From: Anaerolineae bacterium
GTDB taxonomy: Bacteria; Chloroflexota; Anaerolineae; Aggregatilineales; J027
Length of the DNA: 64,000 nt
Assembly: GCA_021463865.1 (NCBI GenBank)
Contig: JAJTXY010000005.1
Coordinates: 186,001-250,000 of the forward strand
Reading direction: 5' to 3'
Part shown: one piece after another, positions 16,741-24,864 of the stretch
Layout of the letters: every line of letters starts with the position of its first letter
Position numbering within the stretch: the stretch's first letter is position 1
The notes under the pieces: generated by a model
Told to the model about the DNA's origin: nothing
Seen by the model: the letters and a program-made list of their open reading frames with translations, nothing else
Database searches by the model: none
Translations under genes and position numbers: made by a program

Positions 16741-19062
16741 CTAGCGCCAATCCGGGAGAAAATCACCCAACGGACTCATAATTGAACCCACAACCCCATC
16801 AACCAGCCCATAAACATAAACCCCAACCACTCCCTGCTGATCTCGCTGAAAAACAATCCCAGATCCATCCGATGACCAATCAGGAAATTGATCATCAAAA
16901 GTCGCTTCCATCAAGGGACGAACATTCGACCCGTCAGCCTCCATCAAATAAATCTGAAAAAAAGACCCCTCATCCACATGAAACGCAAGAGACAATCCAT
17001 CCGGCGACCAAGTGGGGAAGTAGGCATCCCCCAAATCATCCGGCGACAAGAGACGACCTCCCGTACCATCGGGCCGAATCGCATAGATACGGTACTTATT
17101 ACGCTCCAACCGATGAAAAGCAATCAATGACCCATCTGGCGACCAATCTGGCCCCAAATCGAACGTGTCATTAAAAGTAATCTGCACAATTTCGCTCGTC
17201 TCAAAAGAATAGATATAAATCTCAAAATCGCGGCTACCGTCTATCTCGCCGGGGCGGTTACTATGAAAAGCAAGCCGTGACCCATCCGGAGACCATGTAA
17301 CATAACGGTCATCATCAGAAGGGCTATTCGTCAGATTGATAATGTTACTACCATCCGCGTTCATAACATAAATATCACCATTTCCCGACGCTCCCTCATA
17401 GGCATAAAAAGCAATGCGTGTGCCATCCGGTGACCAAGCCGGTCCAGTCTCTTGTAGATCGGAATCTTGAGTAATTTTTTGGATATCCGAACCATCGGGG
17501 TTGACTGTATAAATATCAAGGTTTCCAGAACGGCGCGAAGCAAACGCAATCTTCTGACCACTGAGACTTATGTCATCCGTTGGAATCACTCCAACATTAG
17601 AAGGCGTCGTAGGACTAGGGGTTACGGTTTCAGGGGTAATCGGCATGGGGGTAACGGAGGGAAAATTTTCATCCGTGCCTGCTTCTCCGCCACCACCTTC
17701 ATTGCTGAATGGATTCAAGATATAGAGAGCAATCGCCGCGCAAGAAAATAACACCAATGCACCCGTCACGACTCCCCACATCCAATAATTTGGCGTGTTT
17801 TTAGCATGGGGTACTGGCGTAGAAAACTGCGTCGGATTGTTTGGGCTAGAAGGTGGCGCAAAAGACGGCAGGGTGGGGCTGGCCGCAACCGGCGGATGGG
17901 GCGAAGCGATATAAGTATCGAAGCCAAGTTTCGGAGTGGCGATAACCGTGATTTCTTGATGGGATGATCGAGCAGAATCATGCAGGCTCTCAGGATGTAA
18001 CCCGACAGGCGTTATTTCGGCTATGGGAGGTTTCGGCGCATCCACAATTGCTGGCACAGGTTCGGTATCATCAGTATCTGTATTATGGGACGGCTCAATC
18101 GTTGGTGATTTAACAAATTGGGATACTTCAGGGAGGCGTAGCTCATCAGGCACACTAGCAATGTTTAGTTCTGGCGAAATGATACTATCTGTTTCGAGTG
18201 GCGGTGCGCCGAGTGCTTCAGCCATTGCCTCATATACAGACCGGGCGGACTTTGGACGGTTGCTCGGTTTTTTGGCAAGACATTGTAGGACAACTTCGTC
18301 TACTGCATCTGGAATACGGGTCTCATGTCGTCGCATAGGGGCAGGGGCAATATAGAGATGTTCATAGGTAATTCGCTCCGAGACGGTTGATCCTTGTGCG
18401 GCTGGATGCTGTCCACCAAATGGCACAAGCCCCGTCAGCATTTGATAGAGAATCACACCGAGTGAATAGATATCCGTCTCCGCTGTAACCCCTTCGTCTA
18501 GAATTTGCTCTGGGGCCATATAAATTGGAGTCCCCATTGCCAAACCAAGTGTCGAGAGCATACCGGGATCATCGAGTAATCGTGCGATACCAAAATCGGT
18601 TACAAATAGTGACCCATTGCGATGGAGTAGGATATTGGCAGGCTTTAGATCACGGTGGATGACATTTTCGTTATGCGCAAAATTGAGAGCGGCGGTTAGT
18701 GGTTTGAGGAATTCCAGTGATTCATAGGGAGTGAGGGAACGACCCAGATTGTAAAGGGTAGTCTGCAACGTTTCACCCGGCACATAATCCATTAAAATAA
18801 ATACGAGGTCATCCGCTTCAATGAGATCATAATATCGCACAATATTGGGGTGTTGGAGCCGGGACAGAACTTCACCTTCGCGTCGGAAGCGTTTCACCAA
18901 ATGTGGATCATGGGCGATTTCGGGCCGTAGTACCTTCGCCGCCAAATCCACGCTACGACGTGTATCATGTACACGGTAGACTCTAGCAAAGGTGCCTTCC
19001 CCCATATGTGCATCAAAGCGATAATGGCTTGCAATTGTTTGACCCAATAACACATCTGACAT
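16741..19062 (-). CDS. Transmembrane Ser/Thr kinase with PD40 beta-propeller sensor
   Basis: This 773-residue PASTA-like-topology kinase has a cytoplasmic Hanks-type kinase domain (about 10-275). Motifs are GEGTFARVY, AAKVL, HRDLKPANILL, DFGIARL and GTPIYMAPEQ. A Pro/Ser-rich juxtamembrane segment follows, then one membrane helix (about 424-447). The extracellular half (about 490-773) is made of PD40/TolB-like repeats (IAFASRRSGNLDIY, WSPDGTRIAF, WSPDGSRLAFHS). The propeller presumably senses an external ligand. ATG 19062 has GGAGG eleven bases upstream; an in-frame TTG at 19092 is possible. It is divergent from the glycosyltransferase gene. Confidence 0.9.
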   Translation of the reverse strand: MSDVLLGQTIASHYRFDAHMGEGTFARVYRVHDTRRSVDLAAKVLRPEIAHDPHLVKRFRREGEVLSRLQHPNIVRYYDLIEADDLVFILMDYVPGETLQTTLYNLGRSLTPYESLEFLKPLTAALNFAHNENVIHRDLKPANILLHRNGSLFVTDFGIARLLDDPGMLSTLGLAMGTPIYMAPEQILDEGVTAETDIYSLGVILYQMLTGLVPFGGQHPAAQGSTVSERITYEHLYIAPAPMRRHETRIPDAVDEVVLQCLAKKPSNRPKSARSVYEAMAEALGAPPLETDSIISPELNIASVPDELRLPEVSQFVKSPTIEPSHNTDTDDTEPVPAIVDAPKPPIAEITPVGLHPESLHDSARSSHQEITVIATPKLGFDTYIASPHPPVAASPTLPSFAPPSSPNNPTQFSTPVPHAKNTPNYWMWGVVTGALVLFSCAAIALYILNPFSNEGGGGEAGTDENFPSVTPMPITPETVTPSPTTPSNVGVIPTDDISLSGQKIAFASRRSGNLDIYTVNPDGSDIQKITQDSDLQETGPAWSPDGTRIAFYAYEGASGNGDIYVMNADGSNIINLTNSPSDDDRYVTWSPDGSRLAFHSNRPGEIDGSRDFEIYIYSFETSEIVQITFNDTFDLGPDWSPDGSLIAFHRLERNKYRIYAIRPDGTGGRLLSPDDLGDAYFPTWSPDGLSLAFHVDEGSFFQIYLMEADGSNVRPLMEATFDDQFPDWSSDGSGIVFQRDQQGVVGVYVYGLVDGVVGSIMSPLGDFLPDWR

Positions 19063-19139
19063 GCGTGTGGCATCCTCCGGCGTTTGTCCCAACAGAGTGT
19101 ATTGCGGCTCGTGATACCTGTCAATTGAAAGAGAGATGA

Positions 19140-20465
19140 ATGGCGAAAATTTTAATTAGCGTCTTACCCGCATCCGGACATATCAATCCGATGATCGCCA
19201 TCGCACAGGCACTTCAACGAGAAGGGCACCAAATTCGGATTGCAACCGATAGGTCGTATCATATCCAACTGCAACGGGCTGGGCTTGACCCCCTTGTGAT
19301 GCCCTATCCAGATGGGGCAATTGCACAGGCATTGGAATATCTGCGTAGACCGGCGGGATGGCTGTCACAGATCAAACGCCATCCACCCCAATCCTATTTT
19401 TTCATGCACCTTGCGGAACTTACTGCGGCACTGGTGAAACATGTTGAGGATTTTCAGCCCGATATTTTGCTGACCGATCTGAATCTATACGCGGGGCCAA
19501 TCGCAGCGGAGATTTGTCAACTCCCCTATGCCAGCTACTGTGCCATTGTAAACACTTATGTTTCACCGGACGCGCCACCCTATGGAATGGGAATAGATTG
19601 GTATCCAGAGGGAGATGTGCGACGTTGGCTGTGGCCTATTTATAGCTTGGGAATGAAAGTGGTGCTGTGGCGTTATGACCGAATCGTCAACCGTGTCCGC
19701 CACCAATATGGATTGCCAGCAGTCCATGGCACGATGCTGGCCCATTCACCCTACCTCGCATTAGTCCCCACCACCGAAGTCTATGAATATCCGCGCCGCG
19801 CCGTCCCCAAACAGTTGATGTACATTGGACCCGTCACGACAAGTGAACGCGGCGAAGTCCATGACAATTTTGATTGGACATGGCTGGAGGACGGGCGTCC
19901 TAGCGTGTATGTTTCGATGGGAACAATTGTGGATGGAACAGATATTTTCCGCAACGCCCTAGAGGCAGCACGCGGCGCAAATTGGAAAATGGTCATGGCA
20001 ATCGGCAGGCAAGGGGATGTCAAAAAATATGCGGATGCCCCACCGAATGTTTTGGTGCGAAATTTTGTACCGCAACTTGCGCTATTGGATAAAGTGCAAG
20101 CGGTGGTCTGTCATGGTGGCAATAATACCGTTACAGAAACCCTGCTGCATGGACTCCCGCTGGTCGTCATCCCCAACAGCGCAGACCAACCAGAATCGGC
20201 GGGACGGGTCAAGGCAAGTGGGGCAGGGATTCGGATGCGCCCACGTGAGGCCACGCCGCACCGTCTGCGTAAATCTATCGAAGCGATTTTGAGTGACCCC
20301 AGCTATCGTGCAGCAGCGCAACGGATTCAGGCAAGCTATCAGCAATGTGACGGCCCGATGACGGCGGCGCGATTGGTTGGACTATTGGCCGAACGAAAAA
20401 CACCCATCCGTCGCCCAGAGGGGAGTGGAATCACCGTTACATTAGAAGAAGTAGCGTGGCTATAG
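19140..20465 (+). CDS. MGT-type glycosyltransferase (GT1 family)
   Basis: This 441-residue GT-B enzyme resembles macrolide/UDP-glucuronosyl transferases. The N-terminal half opens with ILISVLPASGHINPMIAIAQ. The C-terminal donor-binding half carries VRNFVPQLALLD, CHGGNNTVTETLLHG and PNSADQPESAGRV, the usual PSPG-like signature. Known relatives glycosylate lipids, carotenoids or small hydrophobic acceptors; the acceptor here cannot be told. There is no signal peptide. ATG 19140 follows an AAAGAGAG purine tract. No related pathway gene adjoins it, so its role is open. Confidence 0.88.
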   Translation: MAKILISVLPASGHINPMIAIAQALQREGHQIRIATDRSYHIQLQRAGLDPLVMPYPDGAIAQALEYLRRPAGWLSQIKRHPPQSYFFMHLAELTAALVKHVEDFQPDILLTDLNLYAGPIAAEICQLPYASYCAIVNTYVSPDAPPYGMGIDWYPEGDVRRWLWPIYSLGMKVVLWRYDRIVNRVRHQYGLPAVHGTMLAHSPYLALVPTTEVYEYPRRAVPKQLMYIGPVTTSERGEVHDNFDWTWLEDGRPSVYVSMGTIVDGTDIFRNALEAARGANWKMVMAIGRQGDVKKYADAPPNVLVRNFVPQLALLDKVQAVVCHGGNNTVTETLLHGLPLVVIPNSADQPESAGRVKASGAGIRMRPREATPHRLRKSIEAILSDPSYRAAAQRIQASYQQCDGPMTAARLVGLLAERKTPIRRPEGSGITVTLEEVAWL

Positions 20466-20481
20466 AAAGAAAATGAATGAA

Positions 20482-20524
20482 AAGAGGCGGAGAAATGATG
20501 TTGTCATGTGATGCTCCGCCTCTT
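20482..20524. terminator. Strong bidirectional terminator hairpin
   Basis: AAGAGGCGGAG (20482-20492) pairs perfectly over eleven bases with CTCCGCCTCTT (20514-20524). It lies between the convergent glycosyltransferase and Hsp20 genes. The minus-strand side runs into a T-rich tail, so it is best suited to hsp20. Confidence 0.75.
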
Positions 20525-20539
20525 AGGAACGGTCCTAGC

Positions 20540-20992
20540 TTATTTCTTGCCGTTGCCGCTCTTGATGGCAATTTGACGAGGTTGGACTTCGGGCGATTTA
20601 GGCAGGGTTAGGGTCAGTACGCCGTTTTCAAAGTTGGCGTCAACATCGTCGGCCTTGATCGGCTGAGGAATGTGGATACGGCGGCTGAATTTGCCATAGC
20701 GACGTTCTTTCATCAAAGTCCGGCCTTCCTTCTTTTCCTCAACCTGCTCTGGAATTTCAGCCTCAATGTTTAGGAAATCCCCATCCATATGAACGTGGAT
20801 ATTCTCAGCTTGTACCCCCGGCAGGTCGGTTTTAACGACATAATTCTGGTCGTTTTCGTCTACATCAATCGCTAGGCCAAAGTCGCTGAGACGTCCCTCA
20901 AATGGATGCCATGTCTCATCAAACAGACGGTCAAGCGCACTCTGCATGGTCATCATTTCACGAATTGGATTCCAACGAGCAACCTTGTTCAT
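20540..20992 (-). CDS. Small heat-shock protein (Hsp20/alpha-crystallin)
   Basis: This 150-residue ATP-independent chaperone holds unfolding proteins. The alpha-crystallin domain (about 42-140) includes YVVKTDLPGVQAENIHV, the GRTLMKERRYGKFSRRI strand pair and the A-x-x-x-NGVLTLTLPK motif. The N-terminus (MNKVARWNPIREM) is typical of the class A bacterial proteins. ATG 20992 has GGAGG seven bases upstream. A 15-base inverted repeat lies 57-71 bases before the start and could be an operator; no CIRCE element is present. Confidence 0.93.
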   Translation of the reverse strand: MNKVARWNPIREMMTMQSALDRLFDETWHPFEGRLSDFGLAIDVDENDQNYVVKTDLPGVQAENIHVHMDGDFLNIEAEIPEQVEEKKEGRTLMKERRYGKFSRRIHIPQPIKADDVDANFENGVLTLTLPKSPEVQPRQIAIKSGNGKK

Positions 20993-21048
20993 ACAATACC
21001 TCCGAGATTTCTCTTTGCTTTGAGATAGTGTCTATGCTTTTAGAATAG

Positions 21049-21063
21049 TCCTACTGTGTAGGA
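21049..21063. promoter_or_regulatory. Inverted repeat upstream of hsp20
   Basis: TCCTACTGTGTAGGA has perfect six-base arms around TGT. On the minus strand it sits just upstream of a TATTCT hexamer, where it would fall between -35 and -10. This placement would suit a repressor site, but the promoter itself is only a guess. Confidence 0.3.
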
Positions 21064-21108
21064 GAAATTTATGAGCAAGATAGGAGCAATATAAGAAATT
21101 TTGCACGG

Positions 21109-21720
21109 TTATTCGTCAAGCAGCAGGGGGGTAATCCGCCCAGCGGTCAGTTCACGCAGGGCATCGGTAAAAGGGGCTAAATCATCCTCAGCAATGCGCA
21201 AAATCAGCAGTATTTCCGCGCCAAAATCCTCAGATTCGACCTGACAATCATAATTGCTCACAAGGAGTTTGACCCGTTCATAAATCGGGTAGGGGATTTC
21301 GACCCCGATGGTACGACGAGTGATTTTGAGTTCGGTTGGCAAGGCGGCGACGGCTTCGCGGGCGGTTTGACCATAGGCATGAACCAATCCTCCCGTCCCC
21401 AGTTTGGTGCCGCCAAAATAGCGCGTGACGACCAATACCACATCCCCAACATTCGCCCCACGAATCACAGCAAGGGCGGGCGGGCCAGCTGTGCCGGAGG
21501 GTTCCCCATCATCACTCATACCCTCTGTCACACTTCCGCCATAGCCGATTCTGAAGGCATAGACATGATGGGTGGCATCCGGCATTTCATTGCGGACGGC
21601 CTGTATAAATGCTTTGGCTTGCTCAACGGTATCAGCGCGACCAATCGTGCCATAAAACCGCGAATTAGAGACCTGATATTCGATACGGATGCGTGTTTTG
21701 GGTACAGGATAGACAGCCAT
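21109..21720 (-). CDS. yigZ: YigZ/IMPACT family protein
   Basis: This 203-residue protein belongs to the UPF0029/IMPACT family. The N-terminal domain shows SRFYGTIGRADTVEQA, the conserved HHVYAFRIG and DDGEPSGTAG, and the VTRYFGGTKLGTGGLVHAY motif. The C-terminal DUF1949-like domain begins near RRTIGVEIPY. The family may act in translation control or proline-peptide metabolism; biochemical function in bacteria is not settled. It is the last gene of the operon that starts at 29.2 kb, six bases after recJ, but it has no obvious link to recombination. Confidence 0.9.
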   Translation of the reverse strand: MAVYPVPKTRIRIEYQVSNSRFYGTIGRADTVEQAKAFIQAVRNEMPDATHHVYAFRIGYGGSVTEGMSDDGEPSGTAGPPALAVIRGANVGDVVLVVTRYFGGTKLGTGGLVHAYGQTAREAVAALPTELKITRRTIGVEIPYPIYERVKLLVSNYDCQVESEDFGAEILLILRIAEDDLAPFTDALRELTAGRITPLLLDE

Positions 21721-21726
21721 AATAGT

Positions 21727-24042
21727 CTACAGAATTGTTTGCGGGTCAACCCGTCGAAGATAATTTCGATAGGCAACGGATTCATTCCATGCCTGTTCCA
21801 ACCACTGATACAGACTGAATTTATCATCAGACAGTTGTGAGGTCGCCGTCAAGGTAATTTTGCCGCGTACTCCAATTTGTACCCCGAACTTGCCGGATGC
21901 AGCGAGATATTCAAAGCCCAATCGAATCACGGTAGGGGATTGCCCAAGCCGCTCCACAAATTGGGTGACGGACGCCTGTCCCTCTTGTTGATTCATGACG
22001 ACCTCCGCCAGTTTACTCAAGAAATCCAAGTAGTCAGTGAGGGTAATCAAAGGTGAGGGGGCAGCCACCCAATAGACCCGACGCGGTTGGACTTTTTCCA
22101 TCGCCTCGGCCAGCCGTTCAGGAGTAGGGGGGGCGGTTAAAATCACCAATGTTTCGGCGGGAAGGAGTTCACTTAACGGCAGGCCGGGAGATTGTGATTT
22201 TGGAAAGCCCTCGGCCCAAATCTGTGTATCTGGGTCATTAGCCTGCGCCTGTGCTAATACTTCAGCAGGCGATTCGGCACGGCAATCTAGTATTTCGGGT
22301 GGCAGACGGAGCGAAAAGGTCGGCGCTTCAACCTGTACCCAATCCTCTAGCACAATCTGCAACTGACGCTCCCCTTTATAGGTCGTGACATCCAGTGTAT
22401 AGGCTAAATCGAAACGACCTTCGGGTAGAGGCAGGTCGGCACTGTTCCACCACAAAACTGTTTGACGATATCCGGTCCGGTTTTCAATCGTCAGGCGGCG
22501 GTGTTGGCTATCCGCCCCCAATTTAGCCGCGCTGACGAGGGCCAGATCACGCGAGCAAAAATTGGGAATCGGATTGCCCTCTCCAAATGGGGCAAGGCGT
22601 TGTAGTTGATAACCGAAATCAAGGGTGAGTTGTTCCAATCCCAACTGGCCCTCGATTAATAGGCTGGGGGGCGGGGTGGTTCTTTTGGTCGCGGCAAAGG
22701 CTTGCGAGAGGCGGCGACGCAGCATGGGCAACCGTTCGGCCTGAATCCCTAATCCACCTGCACCCTCATGCCCACCATAATTTTCAAGGATGTCTGATAT
22801 TCGTGTGAGGGCTTCGCCAACCGAATAGCCGGGAGCGCCGCGCACCGACCCTCGCGCAATTCCCTCTTCCGCACTGACCAACAACGCAACGGGTCTATGA
22901 TATTGTTCAGCAAGCTGGCTGGCGACAATGCCGATAACCCCGCTGTGCCAATTGGGACTGCTGAGAACCAGCACCTCCCATTCCAAAAGCGACGGGTCAG
23001 CCTGAATTTGTTCCTGAGCCGCTTCCAGTGTCTGTCGGGTGAGATTACGCCGCTGACGATTAAACCCATCTGCCTGCGCCGCCAAAATTTGAGCGGTAGT
23101 GCGGTCCGCGGTGGTTAATAATTCGACGGATTTGCGGGCGTCATCCAAACGACCCAACGCATTGAGGGGTGGGGCGATGCGAAAGCCGATGTCGGTAGAG
23201 GTCAGCGTTGAGGGCAGGATTTGCAATTGTTCACACAAGGCCAGTAAGCCGACCCGCTGCGTTTGATGGGCGGCCCGTAAGCCCAATTGCAAGAGATAGC
23301 GGGTGTCACGGATAAGGGGGACGACATCGGCGACCAAACCCAGTGCCACCAAATCCAGAAATCGGTTGGCCTCGTTACCCCGTCCGAGCGCATCATAGAG
23401 CGCTTTCAATACCATATAGCTGACACCAACGCCGGAAAGGGTGTATAGAGGATGGTCTTCACGCGGTAAATGATGGACATTCACCAGTGCGTGCGCTTTA
23501 GGCAGGTCGGGTAGGAGTTCATGATGATCGGCGATGATAACCGGAACCCCCTGTGTATTGGTGTAATCCACCGCGTCGTTGGCCGTTGAACCCGTGTCAC
23601 AAATGAGCAGCAAATCCGGCTTTACGGCTTGAATAAGCGGTTTTAGACGATGTAGCTGGACACCATGCGAATCCGTTTGGCGGGAGGGGATGTGATACTC
23701 TACAGATAGACCTAAGCGCCGCAGTCCTTCAACCCACAAGGCCGTCGCCGTCTGCCCATCTACGTCAAAATCCCCCCATATAATGATACGTTTATTGCCT
23801 TGATTTACTAGCCTTTTAAGATAATCAACAGCCTTATCCAGATAGGGTAAATCTGAGGGCAGGGCAGGAGTGTAATGATCGCTGGACAGGAAAGCAATGG
23901 CACTTTCCGGCGTTCTGATGCCTCGCTCGATCAACAAAGTCATTAATTCTGCGGGAAGCGGGCCACCGGGGAGTTCCCAATGCAAATCCGTCGCAACGGA
24001 CATGGAAAAATCGTGGCTGTAACGCCATTCTTTGCTAGACAT
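21727..24042 (-). CDS. recJ: Single-strand-specific 5'-3' exonuclease RecJ
   Basis: RecJ degrades single-stranded DNA 5' to 3' in recombination and repair. The 771-residue protein has the DHH catalytic domain with WGDFDVDGQTA (about 94), the DTG motif in LLICDTGSTA and the eponymous IIADHHELL (about 182). The DHHA1 domain carries the GGHEGAGGLG motif, and an OB domain follows (FGEGNPIPNF). The C-terminal extension of about 200 residues beyond the OB fold is longer than in E. coli RecJ and lacks recognisable motifs. It lies three bases after the nuclease gene in one operon, which supports a joint role. Confidence 0.93.
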   Translation of the reverse strand: MSSKEWRYSHDFSMSVATDLHWELPGGPLPAELMTLLIERGIRTPESAIAFLSSDHYTPALPSDLPYLDKAVDYLKRLVNQGNKRIIIWGDFDVDGQTATALWVEGLRRLGLSVEYHIPSRQTDSHGVQLHRLKPLIQAVKPDLLLICDTGSTANDAVDYTNTQGVPVIIADHHELLPDLPKAHALVNVHHLPREDHPLYTLSGVGVSYMVLKALYDALGRGNEANRFLDLVALGLVADVVPLIRDTRYLLQLGLRAAHQTQRVGLLALCEQLQILPSTLTSTDIGFRIAPPLNALGRLDDARKSVELLTTADRTTAQILAAQADGFNRQRRNLTRQTLEAAQEQIQADPSLLEWEVLVLSSPNWHSGVIGIVASQLAEQYHRPVALLVSAEEGIARGSVRGAPGYSVGEALTRISDILENYGGHEGAGGLGIQAERLPMLRRRLSQAFAATKRTTPPPSLLIEGQLGLEQLTLDFGYQLQRLAPFGEGNPIPNFCSRDLALVSAAKLGADSQHRRLTIENRTGYRQTVLWWNSADLPLPEGRFDLAYTLDVTTYKGERQLQIVLEDWVQVEAPTFSLRLPPEILDCRAESPAEVLAQAQANDPDTQIWAEGFPKSQSPGLPLSELLPAETLVILTAPPTPERLAEAMEKVQPRRVYWVAAPSPLITLTDYLDFLSKLAEVVMNQQEGQASVTQFVERLGQSPTVIRLGFEYLAASGKFGVQIGVRGKITLTATSQLSDDKFSLYQWLEQAWNESVAYRNYLRRVDPQTIL

Positions 24043-24045
24043 GGG

Positions 24046-24864
24046 CTAAAACTCCACCACTGAAGGGTTACTTTCCAAATCGCCAAGCCCCCAGTAGTCC
24101 TCAAGGTCAGCCTCATCCGGCGGGACGGAAGGGCTTTGACCACGACCACATAAGCCACGATAGAGACAAAATCGGCAATGGGTGACATCCTCGGTCAGGG
24201 CAAAATCTGACGACTGGACGACTTCAATGACACTGCGGATATGGGCTTCATATAATGCAACTGAGTGTTCATCTACTGAAAACAGGCGCGTCTCACCCGT
24301 CGGAATTTGAATATATTGCAGGGCCATTTCTTTAATAGGCCGTCCGACCAACCGCGCCGCTTCTCGATACAGCACCAACAGATAGACGACGGTCTGCATC
24401 CGCTGGCCCAAACGTACTGGATCAGGCAGGCGTCCGGTTTTCCAATCTAGTGCCATAACCGCATTGCCGCGCAGGGTAATCAGGTCAAATTTTGCCAAAA
24501 CCGAATAGCCCGCGACAGTGGTCGAAAGTGATACTTCAGGCCATGTTTTTTCAAATGACCCAAGCCCCGTGAAAATCTCCTGATAACGCCGCAGCCAAGT
24601 CTCTAATGTGGAATCACCAGCCGCACTGGACTGTAAGGTATCCAACGACATGCCAAGTTGATGACGCTGCACCATCTGATGAAATCTCGCGCCGCGATCA
24701 AGGGCCTGCTCGACCTCCGACTGCGGTTCGGCGAGGGGGGACGGCCAACGCTGCTGCTGGATATGTGCCAAATAAAATCGGCGCGGGCACTCCATAAAAT
24801 CTTGCAGACGCGATTGGGTGTAATGAAAATCGGGTGGAAATTGCACTTGATTAGGCGTCGCCAT
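24046..24864 (-). CDS. PD-(D/E)XK nuclease with 4Fe-4S cluster, Cas4/AddB-C type
   Basis: This 272-residue protein resembles the stand-alone form of the AddB C-terminal nuclease. It has the N-terminal cysteine in MECPRRFYLAH, the nuclease core with LDWKTGRLP (D-x-K) and QTVVYLLVL, and the C-terminal cysteine triplet CRFCLYRGLC; these four cysteines match the iron-sulfur clamp of AddB and Cas4. ATG 24864 has GGGAGG eight bases upstream and lies inside the end of the UvrD-type gene (14-base overlap). In this setting it probably trims the strands opened by the two helicase-like partners. There are no CRISPR repeats nearby, so a Cas4 role is unlikely. Confidence 0.85.
   Translation of the reverse strand: MATPNQVQFPPDFHYTQSRLQDFMECPRRFYLAHIQQQRWPSPLAEPQSEVEQALDRGARFHQMVQRHQLGMSLDTLQSSAAGDSTLETWLRRYQEIFTGLGSFEKTWPEVSLSTTVAGYSVLAKFDLITLRGNAVMALDWKTGRLPDPVRLGQRMQTVVYLLVLYREAARLVGRPIKEMALQYIQIPTGETRLFSVDEHSVALYEAHIRSVIEVVQSSDFALTEDVTHCRFCLYRGLCGRGQSPSVPPDEADLEDYWGLGDLESNPSVVEF

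Noticed and set aside
16782-17174. 130-codon His/Pro-rich frame opposite the kinase propeller
   Set aside because: Composition is the reverse image of the PD40 repeat codons; no start signal.
24046-24864. Cas4 of a CRISPR system
   Set aside because: No repeats or cas genes are nearby; the helicase operon explains the nuclease better.
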